Source: Deltaproteobacteria bacterium IMCC39524 (lineage in GTDB: Bacteria; Desulfobacterota; Desulfuromonadia; Desulfuromonadales; BM103). From it: DNA of 64,000 bases. Within the stretch, counting starts at the first letter, position 1. Each line of letters starts with the position of its first letter. The stretch is taken from contig JARUHJ010000008.1 in NCBI GenBank assembly GCA_029667085.1, forward strand, positions 1 to 64,000, read 5' to 3'. Shown here one piece after another: positions 35,702 to 45,208 of the stretch. The notes under the pieces are model-generated. The model was not told the DNA's origin. It saw only the letters and a list, made by a program, of their open reading frames with translations, and searched no databases. Made by a program: the position numbers and the translations under genes.

Positions 35702-36796
35702 ATGGCACGTAAAGTCTTCATAGCTGCGACCGGACAGGACTGCGGCAAAACCACCACCAGCCTCTCACTTATCCACCTGGCCCTCAAAAAATACCGTCGG
35801 GTCGGCTTTATCAAGCCGGTCGGGCCCAAGCCTTCCCCCTACAAGGATTTCTGGGTCGACAAAGATGCCGCCCTGGTCGCCAAAGTATTCGGGCTTGAGG
35901 ACGACATCCGCCTGATGTCACCCGTAGTGGTACAACCTGGAGACACACGCAAAGTCATCGATGGCGTGGTCACCCGTGAGCAACTCGAACAGCAGCTCAT
36001 CAAGGCCTGTAAGGAACTCGAAGAGCGCTGTGACTTTCTGATCATTGAAGGGGCCGGTCATAGTGGTGTCGGCTCGGTGCTCGGTTTAAGTAACGCCCGT
36101 GTTGCCCGCCTGCTCGATGCTCCGGTCCTGATTGTCAGCGGCGGCGGCATCGGCCACGTCATCGATGATGTCAGCATGAACCTGGCACTTTACAAAATGG
36201 AGGGCGCAGAAGTCCGCATCGTCATGCCGAACAAGCTGATCGCTGAGAAACGGGCAAGAACCCTCGAATACATGGACAAAGCCTTTGCCCACGAAAATTT
36301 TATTGTCCACGGTGGCTTCAACTACTCGCCGATACTTGCTGGCCCCACCTTGCAACACGTTGCCAAACTCTTTGATGTGTCTCTGCGTGCCAATCAGGAG
36401 CAGGCGAGGCAGATCATCAAACACATACAACTCGCAGCAGCTTCCACGGAGAAGGTCGTCGAAATTCTCAAAAATTCAACATTGCTACTGGTGAACAGCA
36501 GTCGTAATGAACTTCTGGTCATGCTCGCCACTCTGCATCATATTCCAGAATATGCTGAGAAACTTTCCGGAGTACTGATTTCGGGAGCCAACCCCATTGC
36601 CAAACTGACCCAGCAGGTTCTCGACGACAGTCAGTTGCCCTTCATGCGCACCGAGCAACTCACATCAACGGTCTTCCATACCGTGACCCGCGATGTCTCC
36701 AAGATCACTGCTGATGATCATGAAAAAATCAGCCTGGTTAAGAGTCTGGCTGAGCAGGAGCTTGATTTCGATTTAATTGACAGTCAACTTGGGTAA
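35702..36796 (+). CDS. phosphotransacetylase-N-like P-loop protein with DRTGG domain
   Basis: A 364-residue protein. An N-terminal AAA_26/dethiobiotin-synthetase-like P-loop domain ('ATGQDCGKTTTSLSL') is followed by a DRTGG domain (about 220-330), the arrangement of the N-terminal part of long Pta enzymes; the acetyltransferase domain is absent. It is probably a regulatory or nucleotide-sensing relative. The ATG at 35702 has GGAGG upstream; the longer reading from 35645 is rejected. Confidence 0.82.
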   Translation: MARKVFIAATGQDCGKTTTSLSLIHLALKKYRRVGFIKPVGPKPSPYKDFWVDKDAALVAKVFGLEDDIRLMSPVVVQPGDTRKVIDGVVTREQLEQQLIKACKELEERCDFLIIEGAGHSGVGSVLGLSNARVARLLDAPVLIVSGGGIGHVIDDVSMNLALYKMEGAEVRIVMPNKLIAEKRARTLEYMDKAFAHENFIVHGGFNYSPILAGPTLQHVAKLFDVSLRANQEQARQIIKHIQLAAASTEKVVEILKNSTLLLVNSSRNELLVMLATLHHIPEYAEKLSGVLISGANPIAKLTQQVLDDSQLPFMRTEQLTSTVFHTVTRDVSKITADDHEKISLVKSLAEQELDFDLIDSQLG

Positions 36797-37207
36797 GAGA
36801 TTAGTCATAGGGAATTAGATTCACTGATAAAAGTTCTTTTATTCAAAGAAAAAAACAACTGACAACACTGGCAGATCTCGTCCTGCCGGTGTCATGACTT
36901 ATCTGAAAGAGAGCAAAAACAACATCTTTGAAGATCAATTTACATTCAACACAAACGATACAGAGACGTCACCTTCCATTATTTACGTGCAATTTTCATT
37001 TAATTTGTTATAGTTCGGCCGTATCTACCTTTTTTAAAAGGTTTTTTCGATCTTAAGGACTGAGATACAGGTCCTACAGATAAACAGTTTTGGTATTTAT
37101 CCTGTTATTGAGCGCGCTCCCAGTTCCGGTTGAGCCAACCATCTCGAAACAGGGTTTATGCCCCCAACAGATTAAGGTTGTCGCATGCGGCAGCCGGGAA
37201 GAATTAC
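36797..37207 (+). other. intergenic region and probable long leader of RNase E/G
   Basis: About 410 bases, AT-rich at 36930-37050 and less so next to the start codon. A weak promoter (TTTACG, 18 bp, TGTTAT) may lie near 36980-37015, giving a leader of about 190 bases. RNase E messages often carry autoregulatory leaders, but no specific structure was recognised. Confidence 0.4.
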
Positions 37208-39943
37208 ATGTCTAAGAAAATGATGGTTAACGCCACCCATCCCGAAGAAAACCGGGTGGCTATTGTAGAAGATGGTATCCTCACTGAGCTCGATATCGAG
37301 GTTGCCGGTCGCGAACCCTCCAAAGGGAATATCTATAAAGCGGTTGTGGTCCGGGTTGAAACCGGTCTGCAGGCCGCTTTTGTTGATTATGGCGCAGATC
37401 GCCTCGGCTTCCTGCAAATCGATGAAATCAATTACACCACGGTCAAGCCTGACTACACTCCTGCCGAAGATGGCCGCAGGCCACGCATCAATGACCTTTT
37501 GTCTCGCGGCCAAGAGATCCTGGTCCAGATCACCAAGGAAGAGCGCGGTACCAAGGGTGCAGCCCTGACCACTTACCTGTCCCTCGCCGGGCGCTACATG
37601 GTTCTTATGCCCGGCAGCCAGACACGGGGTGTTTCACGCAAGGCCGAGAGCGACGCACAACGCAAAGAGCTGAAAAAGGCCATGAGCTCTCTCGACCTCG
37701 CCGAGGGCATCGGTTATATCGTGCGCACGGCAGCTCTTGACCAGACTCGCGAAGAGTTGGAACGGGATTATCGCTATCTGATTAGGCTCTTTGAAAGCAT
37801 CAAGGAGCTTGAGCAAAAAGCCAAAGCTCCGGCCCTGATCTACAAAGAATCCAACCTGATGATCCGTTCGATCCGTGATTACTTCACCACGGAGATGGAT
37901 GAAGTTCTGATCGACGACCCGCAGGTTTTCAAAGAAGCGAAAGACTTCTTCCAGATGGTCATGCCTGACCACATCAAACTGGTCAAACTTCACCAGGAAC
38001 GTCGACCGATCTTCTCCCGCTACCAGATTGAAGACCAGATCGAGACCCTGAGCCGCAACAAAGTGCTCCTGCCCTCTGGCGGTTCGATTGTCATCGACCC
38101 CACTGAAGCCCTCGTCGCCATCGACGTCAACAGTGGCAAGATGGCTTCCGAGCGCGGCGTTGAGGACACGGCGACCAAGACCAACCTGGAAGCCGCCACA
38201 GAAGTCGGCAGGCAGCTTCGCCTGCGCGACCTCGGTGGCCTGATCGTCATTGACTTCATCGACATGCGGGACCGCAAAAATAATCGCGCGGTCGAAAACC
38301 AGGTCAAGAAATCACTGGAAAACGACAAGGCCCGGGTTAGCGTTGGTCGCATCAGTAAATTTGGGTTATTGGAAATGAGCCGGCAAAGGATTAAAGCCGC
38401 CCTGACAGAAGGCTCCTACCTGCCCTGCCCGCACTGTAACGGCTCCGGACATTTGAAGAGTCCTGAAACCCAGGCGGTTGCCCTGTTGCGTAAAATTCAC
38501 GCCAGCGCCGCTAAAGGCCAGGTCAGTCGTGTTGATGCCCAGTTGCCGATTGAAGTTGCCGCCTACCTGTTGAACAACAACCGTGAAGAGCTCGTCGAGA
38601 TGGAGCGGCGCTACCAGTTGCAGATCCATATTCACGGTAACCGCGATTTTCTGTCTGACCAGGTTGAAATCGAAATTCAGAAAAAAGAGAAGAGTAAGTC
38701 GACCCAGCAGGAATTTGTTGAGGCCGGTTCCGTGCCCCTGGCGACCGAAGAAGAGAGTAAGCGAGACAAAGAGGAGACGGATCTGCCTGCGGTGGAAGAA
38801 ACAGCTGAGGTGGGAACGGATCAACCCAAAAAACGCCGTCGCAGGAGACGCCGCAAGCCTTCAGGAGCGACAGCTTCTGAAGCAGAGCAGAACACCAGCG
38901 ATACTGATGAGCCAACATCGGAAGACGCTGCAACTGACTCAACGGACACCATAACCGGGGCGGCAGAAGAAAAGTCTGATGATGTGGCACCGGCGAAGAA
39001 GCCACAAAGGCCAAGACGTTCACGAAGCAAAAAAGTAACTGAAAGTGCGGCAACGACAGAAGCGCCTGCACAAGAAGCACCCGTCGCCGAAACGCCAGAG
39101 GAGAAGCCTGCGGAGGCCGCAGAAGGAAATCAAGACGCACAGGAAGCCAAACCGAAACGTCGGCGGAGTCGTCGTAAACCGAAATCAGCAGCGGACGAAG
39201 TAAAAGTGGAGCCGCCCTCTACAACTGACAAGAACCAGTCAGCGACATCAGACACAACGACAGAACCTCCGGCAGAAGTCGCTGCAGGAGAAAAACCAGA
39301 GGTCGAGACCAAGCCAAAACCGAGACGTCCTCGCCGTACGACGAAAAAAACTGATCCACCAACAGAAGCAACCAAAGTTGCGCCAGAGGCCCCTGCAGAG
39401 GAGAGCGCTCAGAAAGAAGCTGCGAGCGAAAAGAAAGTTGAAACTAAAAAACCAGCCAGCCGCAGGCCTCGTCTCGCGAAAGCCAAAGTAACGAAAACAG
39501 AGGCAGCAGCTGAGAAGAGTGAAGAAAAAAGCGCCCCCGCGGAGAGCGGAGAGGTCGTCAAAAAAGCACCGGCCAAGCGCCCACGCAAAAAGCCGGCAGC
39601 CAAAGAGATTGCATCGGTAGAGAAGAGCGAACCAATAGTAACTGAAATTAAAGAGAACACTGTCGGAGAGAAACCTAAGCCGAAAACGCGTCGAACCAGC
39701 ACGGCCAAGCCAAAAGCAAAAGATGCGGACGCTTTAAAAGCAACAGAGGAAGCTAATTCCGCAGAAAAGAAGACCGTCCAAAAAGCTCCCGCCAAGACGA
39801 AAGCCCCGGCTAAGAAGACGACCAGGAAAACCGCGGTTAAAGATGAGGTGGCGGCAAAGCCTACCGAAGAGCCTGCCAAAGCAAAACGGACCAGAACACC
39901 TCGCAAGAAAGCGGTCGAAAAGGATTCTGGCAAAGAGGATTAA
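37208..39943 (+). CDS. ribonuclease E/G with long basic low-complexity tail
   Basis: A 911-residue endoribonuclease of RNA decay and rRNA processing. The catalytic half has an S1 domain (about 35-130), the DNase-I-like site 'AIDVNSGKMASERG' and 'IVIDFIDMRD', and the zinc-link CPHC (about residue 405) needed for tetramers. From about residue 510 the protein is disordered, with eight Arg/Lys clusters (such as KKRRRRRRRK and KPKRRRSRRK) separated by Glu/Ala/Pro linkers, a likely RNA-binding and degradosome scaffold. The ATG at 37208 has a weak GGAAG; a longer frame from 37130 lacks a ribosome site. Confidence 0.92.
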   Translation: MSKKMMVNATHPEENRVAIVEDGILTELDIEVAGREPSKGNIYKAVVVRVETGLQAAFVDYGADRLGFLQIDEINYTTVKPDYTPAEDGRRPRINDLLSRGQEILVQITKEERGTKGAALTTYLSLAGRYMVLMPGSQTRGVSRKAESDAQRKELKKAMSSLDLAEGIGYIVRTAALDQTREELERDYRYLIRLFESIKELEQKAKAPALIYKESNLMIRSIRDYFTTEMDEVLIDDPQVFKEAKDFFQMVMPDHIKLVKLHQERRPIFSRYQIEDQIETLSRNKVLLPSGGSIVIDPTEALVAIDVNSGKMASERGVEDTATKTNLEAATEVGRQLRLRDLGGLIVIDFIDMRDRKNNRAVENQVKKSLENDKARVSVGRISKFGLLEMSRQRIKAALTEGSYLPCPHCNGSGHLKSPETQAVALLRKIHASAAKGQVSRVDAQLPIEVAAYLLNNNREELVEMERRYQLQIHIHGNRDFLSDQVEIEIQKKEKSKSTQQEFVEAGSVPLATEEESKRDKEETDLPAVEETAEVGTDQPKKRRRRRRRKPSGATASEAEQNTSDTDEPTSEDAATDSTDTITGAAEEKSDDVAPAKKPQRPRRSRSKKVTESAATTEAPAQEAPVAETPEEKPAEAAEGNQDAQEAKPKRRRSRRKPKSAADEVKVEPPSTTDKNQSATSDTTTEPPAEVAAGEKPEVETKPKPRRPRRTTKKTDPPTEATKVAPEAPAEESAQKEAASEKKVETKKPASRRPRLAKAKVTKTEAAAEKSEEKSAPAESGEVVKKAPAKRPRKKPAAKEIASVEKSEPIVTEIKENTVGEKPKPKTRRTSTAKPKAKDADALKATEEANSAEKKTVQKAPAKTKAPAKKTTRKTAVKDEVAAKPTEEPAKAKRTRTPRKKAVEKDSGKED

Positions 39944-40013
39944 GAAAAAAGTCCTTTAATACAAACCAAAGCGGTCGCCGTTCTTATGACGTCGACCGCT
40001 TCAGATTTCTAAA

Positions 40014-40045
40014 AACCCCCACTTGTTCCATGTGGGGGTTTTTTG
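40014..40045 (+). terminator. intrinsic terminator of RNase E/G gene
   Basis: Perfect 9-bp stem AACCCCCAC/GTGGGGGTT with a 9-base loop and a T6 tract, 70 bases after the stop. Confidence 0.92.
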
Positions 40046-40147
40046 TATGAACGGATTCAACTTGCAGGTGCAACTCGTTGTTTATAAATAGCATTTTTCC
40101 GTGAATCATCCGGCATCCCGACAAAAGCAATATAAGCCACCACTGTC

Positions 40148-40248
40148 GAGACGAAAATTTGCTTCTTATTTATTGATAGAGGTATTCAGGAAGCTCTTTA
40201 ATACACAAAGCTGTGGCCACCAGGATCTGAGCCTTGGTGGCCTTTTAT
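40148..40248 (+). repeat. structured ~100-bp repeat, copy 1
   Basis: Order: GAGACGAAAA, GCTTCTTATT, a short hairpin region TAGAGGT..AAGCTCT, boxA-like GCTCTTTAA, CACAAA, then the hairpin GGCCACCA..GG/CC..TTGGTGGCC followed by TTTTATTA. It lies between the RNase E/G terminator and the convergent histidine phosphatase gene. It aligns along its whole length with copies at 41876, 45747 and 46012, all in the same orientation. Confidence 0.8.
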
Positions 40249-40329
40249 TATTTGTTATGCGCAATGAAAAAGGGTTTGCGACTCGGGATCAGGATAAGTG
40301 CGAAAGGACAGGATATTCCTGAACAACAT

Positions 40330-40920
40330 TTATTTCGTTTTGATCGTTCCGACAACCGCAAATTCACCGGTTTTGGATCGGCGGATTATCACGAGTTCAC
40401 CAGAGCTGGGATAGACATTAGTCAGAGCTGTTATGTTGACTTGATGTGTCACCAACACAAGAGGCTGGCCAAGGTTTTGCTCATGAAGCCACGCTGTGAG
40501 CTTTTGTGTTTGCGACTCACGATAATCATAATTATTGAAGAAGGAGTTGAGAAAAGAAAGGGCCTGAACCGGCCCAAGTTCCAGCAACTTTGCGGTCTCT
40601 AGGCAGCGACACCATTGGCTCGAGAATACTCGTGCCGTTTGAATCCTATTTTCACGAAAGAGCTTACCTATCTTAACGGCCTGGCTCCGTCCTTCCTCGG
40701 AGAGATTTCTTTGCGTCCGGCAACTGCCAAGTTTGAACCCCGGAGGATCTCCATTGCCAGGAGCAATGGCATGACGGAGTAAAGCAAAATGCTCACCCGA
40801 TCGCAAACTATTCCAGAGAACAGCATCACCCTCTGAGGACAGTACCGGGGTACAGCTCAAGCTGCTTATAAAGACCACGCTAATCAGCGCCTTACCAACC
40901 AAGTTTAAATAATCTAGCAT
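40330..40920 (-). CDS. secreted histidine phosphatase family protein
   Basis: A 196-residue exported protein with a signal sequence (about 1-28). The phosphate-binding RHA motif is in 'ALLRHAIAPG', a second conserved Arg in 'SSQWCRCLETA', and the catalytic His in 'LVLVTHQVNITAL'. It belongs to the two-histidine phosphatases (PhoE/SixA/phosphoglycerate-mutase clan); substrate unknown. GGAGG lies 12 bases before the ATG, farther than usual. A terminator-like hairpin precedes the gene. Confidence 0.85.
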   Translation of the reverse strand: MLDYLNLVGKALISVVFISSLSCTPVLSSEGDAVLWNSLRSGEHFALLRHAIAPGNGDPPGFKLGSCRTQRNLSEEGRSQAVKIGKLFRENRIQTARVFSSQWCRCLETAKLLELGPVQALSFLNSFFNNYDYRESQTQKLTAWLHEQNLGQPLVLVTHQVNITALTNVYPSSGELVIIRRSKTGEFAVVGTIKTK

Positions 40921-41354
40921 TTTTTGCTGTAACCTCCTTAAGTATATGCAATCTAATTTACCTTATAAAAACAGATCTACCCATCAAACAAAGTGGATAG
41001 ATCCGTTTTCTTTTCATTTAAGAAGCTCCTGAATCAATTCCGGGTTGGCATTTATTGTTTATGAAGGTTTCTAGTAATCATTTCAAAAATGAAGCCCTTA
41101 GACGCCAAAACTTTGGAGGAGGAAGCATAGTAATGTTTGACGTTTGACCATTTCAGCCAAATACACTAAATTAAAAATGTCCTATTTGTGTAGGTATTCA
41201 AGAAGTTATTACCCAGAGGGTGGCAAGTAGTATTTATGAAGCTCCTCTGGTCATAGGTTGGGTTTTTATTTGAGTTTTAAACGGTTTGGGGAAGGTCATC
41301 CTAAGCGGTTAAAGCTTATATGAATTTAAATTCAATTCCGTAAGGAGTAATGCT
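40921..41354. other. divergent intergenic region
   Basis: About 430 bases between the phosphatase and the small lipoprotein. It has the minus-strand hairpin at 40967-41003 and, at about 41190-41270, a segment with GTAGGTATTCAAGAAG and a CCAGAGG/CCTCTGG stem that may be a decayed fifth copy of the structured repeat. Confidence 0.4.
40967..41003 (-). terminator. terminator-like hairpin in leader of histidine phosphatase
   Basis: On the minus strand GAUCUAUCCA pairs with UGGGUAGAUC (one G-U) over 10 bp, followed by TTTTT. It lies about 50 bases upstream of the phosphatase start, so it would end a leader RNA or act as an attenuator. With the G-U pair it is better formed on this strand than on the plus strand. 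Confidence 0.55.
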
Positions 41355-41702
41355 TTGATAAGGGCTATTGTAATTTTTTTTGCCATGCTCCTGTTGACCT
41401 CCTGTTTGAGCAAACCAATCCAACTTAACGACAAGGATGGTACGGAGCAACTTGCTCTTTTAGGTATCCCTTTTTGGTCCGATGACAGGGCGGGGACACA
41501 TACTGAGTTAATTTATGGAGGCAGAAGCGGCTCTGAAATTGTGATTATTTTCAGCGAAAAGGTGGGCAATGACACTTCTCCTACCAACAAAGAGTATAAA
41601 TTTGATTTGTCAGAAAGTAATGTCGTTACAGTCGATAAATATAGACTGAAGATAATTATGGCTTACGAGGCAGATATGATGTTTCGTTTTGTCGTGAATT
41701 AG
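41355..41702 (+). CDS. small lipoprotein of unknown function
   Basis: A 115-residue lipoprotein: lipobox LLTSC (Cys at about 17), then about 98 residues with beta-strand character. TTG start at 41355 with AAGGAG 7 bases upstream; no ATG fits. AT-rich codon use compared with neighbours and a position between two structured repeats hint at an accessory gene. Not recognised. Confidence 0.65.
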   Translation: MIRAIVIFFAMLLLTSCLSKPIQLNDKDGTEQLALLGIPFWSDDRAGTHTELIYGGRSGSEIVIIFSEKVGNDTSPTNKEYKFDLSESNVVTVDKYRLKIIMAYEADMMFRFVVN

Positions 41703-42129
41703 GTTTGTCCTTTGACACCTCACCTTCTGTTGCTGTCCGAAGAATTCCCTTTAATTCTTTTAGTAAAAATACCCGTTTTTTTATAGCTAAAGTAGAAATC
41801 TTGTAAACCTCCCTGCTTTAGTACCGACCATTATGCCAAGGAGTCTCATTATTGCTGGCACTATTTTAAGGAATGGTTAAAAAACCGCTTCTTATTGATG
41901 GAGGTATTCAGAAAGCTCTTTAAAACACAAAACTACGGCCACCAGGATACGATCCTCGGAGGCCGTTTTCTTATGCCTGATTGCAATGGTTGAAAGCTTC
42001 TCTGAAGTAGTAGCTGCCCTGGCATCGGGAAACGCCCTTATTATTTCCTTGGCAAACTTGAGCCTTCTTGGTGAGCGAAGTTATAGCGGGGAGAAGGACA
42101 AGAAAGAGGTTATGTTCTGATCTGTTTTT
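41703..42129. other. intergenic region with repeat copy 2
   Basis: Between the convergent lipoprotein and large MscS genes. Apart from the structured repeat (41876-41973) nothing is recognised. Confidence 0.6.
41876..41973 (+). repeat. structured ~100-bp repeat, copy 2
   Basis: Same order as copy 1: CCGCTTCTTATTGAT, GGAGGTATTCAGAAAGCTC, boxA-like GCTCTTTAA, AACACAAAAC, then ACGGCC...GGCCGT hairpin with inner CC/GG and AGGA/TCCT pairs, and TTTTCTTAT. The base pair outside GGCC is C-G here but A-T in copy 3, a compensatory change. Confidence 0.8.
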
Positions 42130-43854
42130 CTATGCCAACGCATGACTGTATAGATGCACATCACGCTGCGGGAACGGAATACTGATTTCTTCAGAATCGA
42201 ACCTCATTTTTACTGCACGCGTGACGTCCCAATAAACATCCCAGTAATCGTCAGTAGCTACCCAGGGTCTGACGACGAAGTTAACAGAAGAGTCAGCGAG
42301 TTCGTGTAAACGAACAATTGGTTCTGGATCTTTGAGGACCTTATGATTCGAATCGAGAATCTCTTTCAAGATTTTCTCTGCCTTTGGGATATCATCGGTA
42401 TATGAGATGCCGAAAACCAGATCCACACGTCTAGTTGCTTGTGCGGTGACATTTTTTACGACATCTCCCCAAATCTTGTTGTTTGGGATAATAATGGTCT
42501 GATTGTCAAATGTTATGACAGTAGTATTGACAAGGCTCATGTGAGAGACCTTGCCAAAAACACCCGCCGCTTCTATCAAGGATCCAACATCGTAGGGCCT
42601 GTAGAGCAGAATCATTAGTCCAGAGGCAAAATTGGATAACGAATCTTGAAGCGCAAACCCGACAATAAATCCGATAATCCCCAACCCCGCAAAGAGAGGC
42701 CCAATGCTAACTCCAACCTGAGACAGGGCAACCAGAGCTCCAAGCAAGATGATCACGTTACGTGTAAGAGAAAATATCATGCGCCTCAACAACTCAGACA
42801 AATGAATGTTTGACTTATTAAAACTCTTTTCAACAACGCTGTGAGCAACCTTTGAGAGTTTTTTTGAAATATATAAGATGAGGATGAACAAAAATATTTT
42901 AAAAACAATATCGGGGCCGTTTTCAACAACTCCATTCCAAAGACTCTTTCCCCAGGCTGTCAATAAGCGAGAGCCAACACCTACGTCAAGCACATCTATC
43001 GTAATGACTCCAGTATTACTCAGGACCAGTTCCCGATAGGCTGAAGTATCCATGCCTAGATCGGCCATCATATCCAACACACTGTTGAGTGACACAGCAA
43101 GCCTTTGAGCCAATTGCTTTGTTGCGTTCAGTTTGGTTGCCAGTTCCGTATCATCGGGGACAACCTCCGCACTGGCGCTTAATGCGACAACGTCTTCCAT
43201 CATTGAATCTAAAAGAATTGATATGTTGATTGCGCGATTGGACAGACTCTTTCTGAGAGACTGCTCTTGTGCAGTTACATCAAGCTCAAAATCTTTCGCA
43301 ATTTCGAGACTCTTTATTTGTAGCTCAACCGTTCTTTGGATGGACTCTAACAGGACAAATATTTTAGAAAAGGCGGCAGCTTTTTCTACGGCAGAAGAGC
43401 CCTGCTCAGGAAGTTTTATTCTTTGATGGATCCGATTAATTACCGTGTTTGCAATTTCACTCTGCTCGCCAAGAATCTTTTTGGCTTTTTGTTGGTAGTT
43501 CTCATTATTGATGTCATCATTCTTTTTGGCATCAACAGTTTCGGCGTAAGCTACGCCTTGCTCTAATAGTTTTAACCAAGACTTGTCTAGCCAGGCCTCA
43601 AGTATCTGCTTTTTGGTCCCCCCGCTATTTGCGATACGTTCTTCATAATCTTTTATCGTCTTTCTTTGTCTCTCAATACCTGCGAATGCTATTTCCAAGG
43701 CTTCATTGGTTTGATGACTGATTTCTTTTTGTTCAGAAGATGCTGTTGTTTTTTCAGTTACTGAATCAGCAAAAACTTGCTGTGAGATAAGTAGAAAAAA
43801 GAATCCGAAAAAGATCAGAAACAGTTTTTGATTTAGATATTTATTTGATCTCAT
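42130..43854 (-). CDS. large MscS-family mechanosensitive channel with periplasmic domain
   Basis: 574 residues: signal peptide (about 1-29), a helical, coiled-coil-rich periplasmic domain (about 35-290), then membrane helices and the MscS pore and beta domains ('GLGIIGFIVGFALQDSLSNF', 'LIEAAGVFGKV', 'IIPNNKIWGDVV') and the C-terminal 'IPFPQRDVHLY'. GGAGG precedes the ATG at 43854. Related in the channel part to the smaller protein at 29560-30390. Confidence 0.9.
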   Translation of the reverse strand: MRSNKYLNQKLFLIFFGFFFLLISQQVFADSVTEKTTASSEQKEISHQTNEALEIAFAGIERQRKTIKDYEERIANSGGTKKQILEAWLDKSWLKLLEQGVAYAETVDAKKNDDINNENYQQKAKKILGEQSEIANTVINRIHQRIKLPEQGSSAVEKAAAFSKIFVLLESIQRTVELQIKSLEIAKDFELDVTAQEQSLRKSLSNRAINISILLDSMMEDVVALSASAEVVPDDTELATKLNATKQLAQRLAVSLNSVLDMMADLGMDTSAYRELVLSNTGVITIDVLDVGVGSRLLTAWGKSLWNGVVENGPDIVFKIFLFILILYISKKLSKVAHSVVEKSFNKSNIHLSELLRRMIFSLTRNVIILLGALVALSQVGVSIGPLFAGLGIIGFIVGFALQDSLSNFASGLMILLYRPYDVGSLIEAAGVFGKVSHMSLVNTTVITFDNQTIIIPNNKIWGDVVKNVTAQATRRVDLVFGISYTDDIPKAEKILKEILDSNHKVLKDPEPIVRLHELADSSVNFVVRPWVATDDYWDVYWDVTRAVKMRFDSEEISIPFPQRDVHLYSHALA

Positions 43855-44038
43855 TCTTGCCTCCTTTTGTTGAGACTAAACCTAGCATAACTCCTTATCC
43901 GTGGCTGGCAACTTTACCGAAAAACAAAACAGCGACTAATCAGAAAGGGGTTGAGATCGGAGGGCTGAAAAAGCGCAGATATGCGCTTAAGAGATGATCC
44001 AGAACAGATGAAGGGATCGGAGAAAAACAGAAGGAAGG

Positions 44039-44071
44039 CAAGGCCGGTGTCCTCTATGGGCACCGGCCTTG
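44039..44071 (-). terminator. intrinsic terminator of kamA
   Basis: Perfect 11-bp stem CAAGGCCGGTG/CACCGGCCTTG with an 11-base loop, 60 bases beyond the kamA stop; the following minus-strand sequence is moderately T-rich. Confidence 0.75.
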
Positions 44072-44131
44072 TTGGTTTTCGTTGAAACAGCGACCATTTG
44101 TTTCCGGATTTAACGCGTTAAGGTGCAAAGG

Positions 44132-45208
44132 TTATTCTGGCATATTGGGAATGGTCGTCACCTCACCCTTATGATTGCGCAGCTGGTAGTTTTCATCATC
44201 CTTGCCAGCGATGTAATAGTCGGGCATCAGTGGAATTTTACCGATGTTCGTAGCGATGACGTGCATCGGTTGGGCCAGCCCTGTAGTGTGTCCGCGTAGG
44301 GCATCGCGTATCAGTTCGGCACCCTTTTCCACCGGGGTGCGGAAGTGGTCAATGCCGGGGGCTGGTTCACAGTAGAAGACGTAATAAGGCTTAATCCTGA
44401 CCCTCAGCAGTTTCTGGTGCAGTTCGCGGAAGGTCTCGACATCATCATTAATCCCCTTGAGGAGCACCGCTTGGTTACCAATATTTACACCGCATGAGAG
44501 CAGCTCAAACACGGCCTTGGCAGTCGTTTCAGTGATTTCTTTCGGGTGGTTGCACTGAGTATTGATCCAGATCGGTACGCGATGATAGGCACTGAGGACC
44601 TTTTTCAGCCCCGGGGTGATACGTTGTGGCAACACGATTGGCGAACGGGTACCGAAGCGGATCATTTCAATGTGTGGCAGCTCGCGCAGTTTACGGATCA
44701 GGTATTCGAGCTGATCGTCTGAAAGCAAAAACGGGTCTCCTCCAGTAATGAGCACATCACGTACCTCAGTGTGTGCGGCGATCCAGTCGAGACCCTCATC
44801 TACATTGAAGTCGAGTTTTAGGTCGCCGTCAACAACCAGCTCCTTGCGAAAGCAGTGTCGGCAGTAAATTCCGCAAGTCTGGGTGACTGTGAAGGCTACG
44901 CGATCACGGTACTGCCGGGCGATACTGTCCGGACGTTGTTCCTCAGTGGCGCGGTTCTCCTTCCAGACCAGGTAATCATCCATACCGAAGCGATTCTGTT
45001 GCTCCTGCACCGATGGAAGCACTTGTCTGCGAATGGGACATGAAGGATCATCGGGGTCCATCAGGGCAGCAAAATAGGGAGTGGTTCCCCAGGTCGTTTC
45101 ATTGGTGCGGAGAACCTCCTCTTCCTCGGCAGTGAGGTTGATGAACTGTTTGAGCTTGTCGGCGGTGTTTACAAATTCTCTGAGTTGGTCTTGCCACTCG
45201 ATTGACAT
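44132..45208 (-). CDS. kamA: lysine 2,3-aminomutase family radical SAM enzyme
   Basis: A 358-residue radical-SAM, PLP-dependent aminomutase. The cluster motif CGIYCRHC (CxxxCxxC, about residue 112), 'LITGGDPFLLSDDQLEYL' and the downstream 'VLLKGINDD' are conserved. It converts L-lysine to beta-lysine, here perhaps for the osmolyte N-acetyl-beta-lysine, although an adjacent acetyltransferase (ablB) is not seen. EpmB-like function is an alternative. GGAGG precedes the ATG. Confidence 0.88.
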   Translation of the reverse strand: MSIEWQDQLREFVNTADKLKQFINLTAEEEEVLRTNETTWGTTPYFAALMDPDDPSCPIRRQVLPSVQEQQNRFGMDDYLVWKENRATEEQRPDSIARQYRDRVAFTVTQTCGIYCRHCFRKELVVDGDLKLDFNVDEGLDWIAAHTEVRDVLITGGDPFLLSDDQLEYLIRKLRELPHIEMIRFGTRSPIVLPQRITPGLKKVLSAYHRVPIWINTQCNHPKEITETTAKAVFELLSCGVNIGNQAVLLKGINDDVETFRELHQKLLRVRIKPYYVFYCEPAPGIDHFRTPVEKGAELIRDALRGHTTGLAQPMHVIATNIGKIPLMPDYYIAGKDDENYQLRNHKGEVTTIPNMPE

